Source: Palsa-1392 sp036493915
Lineage (GTDB): Bacteria > Verrucomicrobiota > Verrucomicrobiia > Chthoniobacterales > UBA10450
Length of the DNA: 64,000 nucleotides
Reading direction: 5' to 3'
Assembly (NCBI GenBank): GCA_036493915.1
Contig: DASXPA010000137.1
Span: 11,992-75,991 of the forward strand
Shown here: positions 57,916 to 64,000 of the stretch, piece after piece
Position numbering within the stretch: position 1 is the stretch's first letter
Layout: every line of letters begins with the position of its first letter
The notes under the pieces: model-generated
What the model was told of the DNA's origin: nothing
Database searches by the model: none
The model's input: only the letters and a program-made list of their open reading frames with translations
Translations under genes and position numbers: made by a program

Positions 57916-58959
57916 TTAGAGGGACGATCCATGGGCGGAGCTCTGTGCTTGCCCGGCAATGGTTACCTCCTTTGCGCTTTGAGCTCCCAGCATAACCTCA
58001 AGATTCGTCGCTGCCGTTTGCAGTTCGAACTCTAAGTTAGACACTCGAGACGAGAAGTAATTAAACGGAACCAGCGCGAAAATCGCGATGCCAAGACCGC
58101 ACGCGGTCGCGATGAGCGCTTCCGCGATACCTCCGGTGACGGCTTGAACGGCGAGCTCTTCGCTCCCCAACAGGCTGAACGATTTCATCAGGCCGGTGAT
58201 CGTGCCCAACAGACCAAGTAACGGCGCGAGGGTGACCAGCGTGTCCATCACCACGAGGAAATGGCCCGCACGTTTGATCTCGATCCCGGCCGCTACTTGC
58301 AGTGCCCCTTGGAGCGACGAGTGCTGATGATTCAAGCCGTTCCAGATCATGCGCAAAACCGGGTCGCGCGTGCCGCGTGCCAGTTTCGAGGCTTCGTTCA
58401 CGTCCCCGGCCTCGAGGGCGGTGAAGACCTTTTCGATCCGTTTCGGGTCGCGGCGAAACCAGCGGAAACCCCACCAGAAGCAGCGATCGATGACCACAAA
58501 TAAGGCGACGATGGAGACGATCAGGATCGGCCACATAATCGGCCCGCCTGCCCTGAAGTTTCGAATGAAGAAATTCGAGCTCTGTGTCGGCTCCGTTGGA
58601 GCGGCGGGGCTGGCCTCCGGTGCGACACTGGCTGTGACAGCAGCAGGTGAAGTAACCGCAGCGGGTGAAGTAACCGCAGCGGGTGAAGTGCCGGCTGCCG
58701 CCGGTGACATCCCGGTGGCCGGCGCGGTGCCCGGTGCAGGCGGTACGGCCGGCGCGGTGGTCGTGGCTGGTGCCGCGGCGGCGGGAGCGGCCGGCGCGGT
58801 CATGGTCGTTTCCGGTGCGGTGGAGAGAGCGGGTGATGCAGCGTTATCAGCCGGACTAGTCAAGCCAGGGCTGGTCGCGGGAGAGGCGGCGGGATCTTGT
58901 GCCCAAGCGCTGAGCGTAAAGGCGACGGAGCACAGACTAACGATTAGCGATTTTTTCAT
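57916..58959 (-). CDS. ExbB/TolQ-family protein with signal peptide and Ala/Pro-rich extension
   Basis: The 347-residue protein has a cleavable-looking signal (SLIVSLCSVAFTLSAWAQ) and about 95 residues of low-complexity Ala/Pro/Thr including SPAAVT repeats. The ExbB core has three TM helices: IMWPILIVSIVALFVVIDRCF, MDTLVTLAPLLGLLGTITGLMKSF and GIAEALIATACGLGIAIFALVPFNYF. LAPLLGLLGTITGL and EALIATACGLGIAI are signatures. The extended periplasmic N-terminus resembles longer ExbB forms but with degenerate sequence. It is the first gene of a four-gene operon; the 193 bases upstream likely hold its promoter, which I did not identify. Confidence 0.9.
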   Translation of the reverse strand: MKKSLIVSLCSVAFTLSAWAQDPAASPATSPGLTSPADNAASPALSTAPETTMTAPAAPAAAAPATTTAPAVPPAPGTAPATGMSPAAAGTSPAAVTSPAAVTSPAAVTASVAPEASPAAPTEPTQSSNFFIRNFRAGGPIMWPILIVSIVALFVVIDRCFWWGFRWFRRDPKRIEKVFTALEAGDVNEASKLARGTRDPVLRMIWNGLNHQHSSLQGALQVAAGIEIKRAGHFLVVMDTLVTLAPLLGLLGTITGLMKSFSLLGSEELAVQAVTGGIAEALIATACGLGIAIFALVPFNYFSSRVSNLEFELQTAATNLEVMLGAQSAKEVTIAGQAQSSAHGSSL

Positions 58960-59152
58960 ATTAAGCAGGGTGATTGAATCGACGAAGCATCTCCGGCGAT
59001 GTTGGTGGCTTGGTTATCCCAAAAGAAGCGCGCGGGCGTCGAGTAAGTTTTTCGTTGGGCGGCCGCGACGTTCATTGAGACTTCATTTTTCATTCGCATC
59101 CCCATTTTGGGTAGGATGTAAGGAGACACAGCAAATTGCATCCGACGCAAGA

Positions 59153-59929
59153 TTATTTTGCGGCGGGCGTAGCCGCCGCGACGCGGTTGCGCAAGGGCGG
59201 CCAATCGCCCACCGCCGCTTCCAGCAGATCCCCCGCGCGAATCGGGCCGACCCCGGAAGGCGTGCCCGTAAGAATCAAATCGCCCGGTTCCAAGCTGAGC
59301 GATTCACTCGCAAAAGAGACGATGCGGGCGATGGAATAAATCATCTGCCCGGTGCGCGCCTGCTGCCGGATTTCGCCATTTTGCCGCAACGAAATGGGCA
59401 GGTCGCTCACGTCCCCGTCCGTGTAAAGGAACGGCCCGACCGGCGTGTAGGTGTCGAAAGATTTACAGCGCGAGAATTGTTTCTCCGCCTTCTGCAAATC
59501 GCGATCGCTGATGTCGAGCCCGACGGTGTAACCGAAGACAAAATCGTGCGCGTCTTTCTCGGCAATATTCTTCGCGCGCCGGCCAATAACGATCGCGAGC
59601 TCGGTTTCGAAATCGGTTTTGTGCTCGGGAAAAGCGATCTCAATCGTGCCTTCGTGCGCGAGCAGTGAGCTCGGTGCTTTGAACCAAACGAGCGGCGAAC
59701 CGATCTCGGTGCGCTGCATTTCCTTGATGTGATCGGCGTAATTCAATCCGACAGCGATGATCTTACTCGGGGCGACCGGGAGCCCAATTTGCAGCTCGCC
59801 TAACGAACGCACTTCTCCGGTCGGTTCGAGCTCGAGCCAGGGTGCCCGTGTGAGCACGTGAACTTCCTCCCCGCGCACTTCGCCGAAGAATTGGGAAGTC
59901 TGTGAGAAAAAGCCGCCGAAGGTCCGCAT
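59153..59929 (-). CDS. Fumarylacetoacetate hydrolase-family protein
   Basis: The 258-residue protein shows the FAH-fold core: KIIAVGLNYADHIKEM, PLVWFKAPSSLLAHEGTIEIAF, DFETELAIVIGRRAKNI with metal-binding Glu residues, FGYTVGLDISDRDLQ and GDLILTGTPSGVGPIRAGD. Members hydrolyse or decarboxylate acylpyruvates or related metabolites; the substrate is unknown. The start ATG at 59929 could be later, but MRTFGGFFSQ fits family length. A CCTAACGA copy is read as Ser-Leu-Gly. Confidence 0.88.
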   Translation of the reverse strand: MRTFGGFFSQTSQFFGEVRGEEVHVLTRAPWLELEPTGEVRSLGELQIGLPVAPSKIIAVGLNYADHIKEMQRTEIGSPLVWFKAPSSLLAHEGTIEIAFPEHKTDFETELAIVIGRRAKNIAEKDAHDFVFGYTVGLDISDRDLQKAEKQFSRCKSFDTYTPVGPFLYTDGDVSDLPISLRQNGEIRQQARTGQMIYSIARIVSFASESLSLEPGDLILTGTPSGVGPIRAGDLLEAAVGDWPPLRNRVAAATPAAK

Positions 59930-60049
59930 CGGCCCCGACCTTTGGCGCGGCGCGCGCGCTCGTCAAGCCTTGGAGCGCTCTCAAACAAAGTTGTCGTCAT
60001 TTCGCAGCGTCTCTGGCGCTGCATGCGACGAACGGCTCTCCTTAGCCCC

Positions 60050-60820
60050 CTAACGACCGGCGCGCGGAAAGATGCCTACAAAATCGCGCACCGTTTTCTG
60101 TTCGAACATCTCGGAGTTGCCAGCGATCCAGAAGGCGCTCGAAGAACCGCCGTCGAGATTGAGCGCGCGGACAAATTTTTTCGAACCGCTCACGTTCGTT
60201 AGGCTCAAGATTTCTCCGAGATCGGCCAGAGATACGCTGGAAGAAACGCCCACCGCGGCGTGGCCGTGGCCATCCACCGCCGCGAACGTCCGCCGCGCCG
60301 CACGGGTGTCGTTCAACCCAGGTACCGGCTTCGCCTGCTCGACCAGAAGTGGTCCACACTGCAGTGCGTCCCAGGTTTTGCCGTTCATCGAGAAATGCTT
60401 CGCTCGCACGATCTCCACCCGCGTCGCGGAAGCCCAGAGAACGCCACTAAGCAGCTTCGCGGTACTGCGGCTGGCAATTTTCTTGCCGCTGCTCACGAGC
60501 AAACCAACGGGTGCATCCTGGGGGTCGAAGTAGCCGCCGTTCACGCCTGCGAGCGCATCCGTCCGCTCCATGACGGTTGCCAGATCCGAGCGCGGTTCGT
60601 GCGGTTGATCGATCACGCGAATGGTAGCTGTATCAAAACTGAAAAGCGCAATGCACAACGTTGCGCGCGCGCCCGATGCGGAATTTTCCGCGACCGCTTC
60701 GCGGTGCTCGACGAGTTCGTTAGGCGAGTTCTCGCGATGCGAGCTGACGAGGCGCCAACCCGCCGTCGCGATCGCGACCGACGCCAGCCAGACAAGCAGC
60801 GTCGCCAGAAGAACTCTCAT
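60050..60820 (-). CDS. Phosphodiester glycosidase (NAGPA/DUF2233) family, exported
   Basis: The 256-residue protein has an N-terminal hydrophobic signal (LLATLLVWLASVAIATAG). The family core includes DALAGVNGGYFDPQDAPVGLLV, LQCGPLLVEQAKPVPG, RTFAAVDGHGHAAVG and LNLDGGSSSAFWIAG. The NGGYF and LDGGSSSA motifs characterise the domain of GlcNAc-1-phosphodiester alpha-N-acetylglucosaminidase. Bacterial members act in the periplasm on unknown glycosides. Its TAG stop is in a CCTAACGA copy (60049-60056), and two more copies are within the gene. Confidence 0.82.
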   Translation of the reverse strand: MRVLLATLLVWLASVAIATAGWRLVSSHRENSPNELVEHREAVAENSASGARATLCIALFSFDTATIRVIDQPHEPRSDLATVMERTDALAGVNGGYFDPQDAPVGLLVSSGKKIASRSTAKLLSGVLWASATRVEIVRAKHFSMNGKTWDALQCGPLLVEQAKPVPGLNDTRAARRTFAAVDGHGHAAVGVSSSVSLADLGEILSLTNVSGSKKFVRALNLDGGSSSAFWIAGNSEMFEQKTVRDFVGIFPRAGR

Positions 60821-60976
60821 CGATGTCGCACAGGCGGGCCGTATGTGAGGCGATCGGTCATCCTGCCAGGTGGTCCTACCGTCTCCTTTCCGAAACCCTG
60901 CTTCTCCGGGAAGATGCCCGCTGGCCCCGCAGGCAAGGTGCCTCTGCTACCGCCTCCGGAAAAGCACATCACATGC

Positions 60977-62443
60977 TTAGCTGCCGGCTTTGAGCACCGC
61001 GAAAGTGCGGCTGCCTTTGCGATCGAGATAAAGCAAAATCCCGCGCTGCGGATCGGCATGGCTGAGCGCCGCGCGGAAGGTGGCGACATTCGTCACCGGT
61101 TTGCCGTCCACTTCCGTGATCACGTCTTCCCGCTGGATATCCTGTGAGGCGGCGATACTCCCGTCGGCCACATCGGTAACGATGACGCCTTTTTGCACGC
61201 TGAGTTTCAAGCGGGTCGCAACTTCCTTGGAAAGGTCCTGCACCTGGAGGCCAAATTTGTTGATATCTTCCTCGCGCGGCGCGGGCGTGGGCGGCGATTG
61301 CAGCGCGGCGGGCTGGCCGACCTCCTTCGGCAACTCGCCGGTCGTGATTGGGATCTGCAGCGTCTGACCTTTGCGCCAAACGCCGAGAACAACTTTTTGC
61401 CCGACCTTCTTTTTCAAAATCGCGTGCTGCAACTGCGAATCGGTCGCGACCGGTTCGCCATCGACGGTGGTGATGACGTCGAACGGCCGCAGGTCAGTCT
61501 TATAGGCGGGCGCGTCGGCTTCGATCGTGCGCACGACGACGCCCTTATTGATGCCTTTAAACAAATCACGAATCGAAGAATCGTCGCCCAACGTTTCGAT
61601 GCGAATGCCGAGCCATGGCCTGACGATCTTTTGGCCGGCGATCAATTGCTGCCCGATTTCGTTCACGAGGTTGCTCGGAATGGCGAAGCCGAGGCCGCGG
61701 TTGAGCCCGTTGATGAGGGTGTTCATGCCGACGACTTTGCCGTCAATGTCGCAGAGCGGGCCGCCACTGTTGCCGGGGTTAATCGACGCGTCGGTCTGCA
61801 AATAATCCGAGATAGCGTAACCGCCCGTGGCGAGCAATTTGTTACGGCCTTTGCCGCTTATTACACCGTAGGTAAAAGTGTAATCCAGCTTGAACGGCGC
61901 GCCGATCGCGAAGGCAAACTGGCCCACCCGCACTGCGTCGCTATCGCCGAGCTGGACGACCGGGAAATCTTTTGCCTCGATTTTAATGACCGCGATATCG
62001 GTTTTTTCATCGGTGCCCACAACCTTAGCCGGAAAATCGCGGCCATCTCGCGTCCTCACGTCGATTTTATCGGCCCCCTCTACCACGTGAAAGTTCGTGA
62101 AGATATAGCCGTCTGGCCGAACGATGAAACCGGAGCCTTCGCTCTGGATCGGCCGGGATTCACTTGGATTTCGTTGCTGATTATTTTCGTCAGGCGGCCC
62201 TTGGAAGAACAGGTCGTCAAATGGCGAGCTCTCGCCGGCGTCGTTTTTCTTTGAAATCTCAATAATAACAACACTCGGCGCCACGATTTCGAAGACCTTC
62301 GCGAACGCGTTGTTCAATTGATGAACCACATCCTTGCCCGCGTCTGCCGCTGCCGCGGGAACAGTAGGCGTCGGGACGGCCTCCGGTGGCGCCGCAAACG
62401 ATGTACTGATTGCAGCACACAAGATTAAAATGGACAAACGCAT
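60977..62443 (-). CDS. Periplasmic serine protease, DegP/HtrA family
   Basis: From the ATG at 62443 the protein has 488 residues. A signal peptide (MRLSILILCAAISTSFAA) precedes a trypsin-like domain with His119 (FTNFHVVEGADK), Asp149 (KTDIAVIKI) and Ser226 (NPGNSGGPL). Two PDZ domains follow (about 285-375 and 405-485; DVITTVDGEPVATDSQL, DVITEVDGKPVTNVATF). It is a quality-control protease/chaperone. Longer in-frame starts exist but spoil the signal peptide. No motif copy lies between 60724 and the window end. Confidence 0.93.
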   Translation of the reverse strand: MRLSILILCAAISTSFAAPPEAVPTPTVPAAAADAGKDVVHQLNNAFAKVFEIVAPSVVIIEISKKNDAGESSPFDDLFFQGPPDENNQQRNPSESRPIQSEGSGFIVRPDGYIFTNFHVVEGADKIDVRTRDGRDFPAKVVGTDEKTDIAVIKIEAKDFPVVQLGDSDAVRVGQFAFAIGAPFKLDYTFTYGVISGKGRNKLLATGGYAISDYLQTDASINPGNSGGPLCDIDGKVVGMNTLINGLNRGLGFAIPSNLVNEIGQQLIAGQKIVRPWLGIRIETLGDDSSIRDLFKGINKGVVVRTIEADAPAYKTDLRPFDVITTVDGEPVATDSQLQHAILKKKVGQKVVLGVWRKGQTLQIPITTGELPKEVGQPAALQSPPTPAPREEDINKFGLQVQDLSKEVATRLKLSVQKGVIVTDVADGSIAASQDIQREDVITEVDGKPVTNVATFRAALSHADPQRGILLYLDRKGSRTFAVLKAGS

Positions 62444-62540
62444 TGGTTCGAACTTGGACAGCATTGAACATGCAATGTTCAACTGGGCGCGTCCAGTTCC
62501 GGCTTGCGCAAAGTTGTGTTCGCAGTTCAATCCAATCCCT

Positions 62541-62571
62541 TTTAAACTGCTAAACAAGGGGTATATAATTT
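62541..62571 (+). promoter_or_regulatory. Candidate sigma-70-type promoter of the ankyrin-L,D-transpeptidase gene
   Basis: A perfect TATAAT at 62564-62569 is preceded after 17 bases by TTTAAA (62541-62546), four of six matches to TTGACA. The gene start at 62589 lies about 20 bases downstream, so the leader would be very short. This divergent space with degP is unusually AT-rich for the window. Confidence 0.5.
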
Positions 62572-62588
62572 TCTACCGGCCTTTGCAT

Positions 62589-63881
62589 ATGTGCGCATCC
62601 AGCAGGCGAATCGTCTTTCAGGCTGGCGTTATATTTTTGATATTCCTCTGGGCAACAGCAATTGCACCTGAGCCCCCTGCGCGCATCGCCATCTCACCCG
62701 GCCAACTGGTTCGGGGTGTGACCATTGGCCGCGCGTCGCTGATCGACTTGTGCCTCGCTGAACATGTCGATCCAAACGGCCGCGACGCGCAAGGACGGAC
62801 GCCATTGCTGATCGCGGCGTCGCAGCAGGACTGGAAAACGTCCCGGCGACTCCTCGATGCCGGCGCGCTTGTTGATCTTGCTGACCGAAACGGCTTCACG
62901 CCGCTAATGGCAGCGGCTATGCACGGGAATCTTAAGATGTTTCAGACATTTCTAGGACGCTCGGCCAATCTTCATGTGGAAGCACGCAGCAAAGATGGTC
63001 GGGACCTTCTGGGAATGGCCCTCGACGGGGGCAACTCAGAGATCATCAAGACTGTCACAGAACGTTTGCCACAAATGCCGCAATGGGTAAGCAGTACGCG
63101 CCGCGCGCTTGATGCGGCTCTGCTCGCGGGAAACAAGGACCAGATTCGGCTGCTTCTCGGCAAGCATACGGCACCTCCCACGCCCGACGGCACAGACGTG
63201 CCGCTCCTCGCCTATGCAATTGTTAAGAACAACGCCTCTCTGTTCAATATGCTTCTGACCTGCGGCGCGGATCCGAACACAGTTCTTCCGGCGCGCTGTG
63301 ATAAAGATTTTCTGGCGCTGCTTCCGTCAAAATCCCTCCGCGGCTACATCCAAGAGGACAAGGATGTCACTGTGCTAATGCTTGCTGCGGGACTCGGTCA
63401 GGAAGGTTATCTGCGCGCCTTGCTTAACAAGGGCGCCGACCGGAAACGCGCCACCAAGCGCGACAAGATGCTCGCGCTCTATATTGCCGCCGAGACGGGA
63501 CAATGGCGATGCACACAAATCCTTCTCGGCGGCGGTCCCTCACCGGATCAGCTTCGCATTGAAATTTCTCTCGCTTCGCAACGCGCCGCTCTCGTTAAAA
63601 ATGGCGTGTCAATATTCTATACGGAATGCTCGACTGGCCGGCGAGGCTACTCGACGCGCACCGGCAAGTTTGTAATCACCGATAAAGAGCGGAACCATCG
63701 TTCTACGATTTATAAAGTCGAGATGCCATACTTCATGCGTCTCAGTTGCCTCGATTTCGGAATGCACGCTGGAGTCGTGCCGAATTATCCAGCTTCGCAT
63801 GGCTGCATCCGCCTGCCGTCGGATGCCGCGCGTAAACTCTTCGCAGAAATCCCGGTCGGCACATTGGTTACGGTGCAATAA
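62589..63881 (+). CDS. Exported ankyrin-repeat protein fused to a C-terminal L,D-transpeptidase (YkuD) domain
   Basis: The 430-residue protein has an N-terminal hydrophobic segment (IVFQAGVIFLIFLWATAIA). About 280 residues of ankyrin repeats follow (DAQGRTPLLIAASQQD, DRNGFTPLMAAAMHGN, DVTVLMLAAGLGQEGYLRALLNKGAD, KMLALYIAAETGQ). A YkuD-like domain from about residue 315 ends with SHGCIRLPSDAARKLF, holding the catalytic Cys near residue 406, with HAG upstream. YkuD enzymes form 3-3 peptidoglycan crosslinks or attach proteins to the wall. Ankyrin repeats bind proteins, so a scaffolded or substrate-selective transpeptidase is conceivable. The ATG at 62589 fits the signal segment; the frame is open far upstream. 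Confidence 0.8.
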   Translation: MCASSRRIVFQAGVIFLIFLWATAIAPEPPARIAISPGQLVRGVTIGRASLIDLCLAEHVDPNGRDAQGRTPLLIAASQQDWKTSRRLLDAGALVDLADRNGFTPLMAAAMHGNLKMFQTFLGRSANLHVEARSKDGRDLLGMALDGGNSEIIKTVTERLPQMPQWVSSTRRALDAALLAGNKDQIRLLLGKHTAPPTPDGTDVPLLAYAIVKNNASLFNMLLTCGADPNTVLPARCDKDFLALLPSKSLRGYIQEDKDVTVLMLAAGLGQEGYLRALLNKGADRKRATKRDKMLALYIAAETGQWRCTQILLGGGPSPDQLRIEISLASQRAALVKNGVSIFYTECSTGRRGYSTRTGKFVITDKERNHRSTIYKVEMPYFMRLSCLDFGMHAGVVPNYPASHGCIRLPSDAARKLFAEIPVGTLVTVQ

Positions 63882-63936
63882 TGGGCTAATCGCAAACCGC
63901 CGCGTCGGGTTCGTAGCGCACGGCTAAGTGCCTGCG

Positions 63937-63964
63937 TTGACACGATATTTAACGGTATTAACTT
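63937..63964 (+). promoter_or_regulatory. Possible promoter at the window end
   Basis: TTGACA at 63937-63942 is a perfect -35 hexamer. A weak TAACTT (63959-63964) follows after 16 bases, within an AT-rich stretch leading to the window edge. Any gene it serves lies outside, so this is only a pointer. Confidence 0.25.
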
Positions 63965-64000
63965 TTTTATTCGCAACTCACAATGGTCACTTTCGCGGTA

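Noticed and set aside
61193..62254. 353-residue plus-strand frame opposite degP
   Set aside because: It is fully antisense to a gene with a complete catalytic triad and PDZ domains, and has no recognisable domain.

Overview
The window looks like chromosomal DNA of a GC-rich (about 60% by eye), Gram-negative-type soil bacterium. A member of the Verrucomicrobiota, perhaps Chthoniobacterales/Spartobacteria-like, is my best guess. The guess rests on gene content: two TonB/ExbB/ExbD systems, heptosyltransferase-like and DUF374 envelope genes, and a secreted protein with tandem repeats of the 'LANISTR ... DNV.IGG' type that I associate with that phylum. It is an inference, not a marker-gene placement. 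The window contains dnaA-dnaN and, beside them, a probable replication origin. No rRNA, tRNA, CRISPR array, integrase or transposase was seen.

Layout. 0-3 kb: the ftsH 3' end, a small membrane gene, rarA, a broken Uma2 gene and a universal stress protein. 3-8 kb: a DUF1460 amidase-like gene converging on a minus-strand sulfur-type operon (Rrf2 regulator, DUF2292 protein, SsuA/B/C-like ABC importer, HPr), with a long dyad touching the rrf2 start codon; hpf lies upstream. 8-13 kb: a host-attachment-family protein, an SPW-repeat membrane protein, glgX and an NtrC-type regulator. 13-17 kb: CbiX, GAF and DR2241-like genes, then PBP2. 17-30 kb: uvrC, an FAD oxidoreductase, folD, a DUF374 acyltransferase, xylB, a VOC protein, a D,D-carboxypeptidase, bioF, mtnP, a lipoprotein, miaB, a membrane protein and a family 9 glycosyltransferase. 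30-33.4 kb: dnaN, dnaA and the putative oriC. 33-38 kb: two lipoproteins, a tonB-exbB-exbD-def operon and ogg1. 38-43.4 kb: a degenerate-metalloprotease repeat protein between two copies of the ogg1/symporter junction, then the symporter. 43-49 kb: SDR, DUF4870, DUF486, aspS and hisS. 49-56 kb: a secreted protein, galE, a 3D-domain lipoprotein, a phosphoesterase, mscL, leuS and rdgB. 56-59 kb: an exbB-exbD-tonB-exbD operon trailing into a tonB pseudogene. 59-64 kb: a FAH-family gene, a phosphodiester glycosidase, a DegP protease and an ankyrin-L,D-transpeptidase fusion.

The most striking feature is not a gene. The 8-mer CCTAACGA (usually GCCTAACGA) occurs 57 times by hand count, 29 on the plus and 28 on the minus strand, against about 2 expected from base composition. 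It sits inside genes in all four open reading phases, using codons such as TTA, CTA and AGG that look rare here. It supplies several stop codons and forms part of a terminator stem. This pattern suggests a DNA-level dispersed motif, comparable in kind to a DNA uptake sequence or HIP1. Several families of palindromic REP-like repeats are also scattered through the intergenic spaces, and one is embedded in frame in uvrC.
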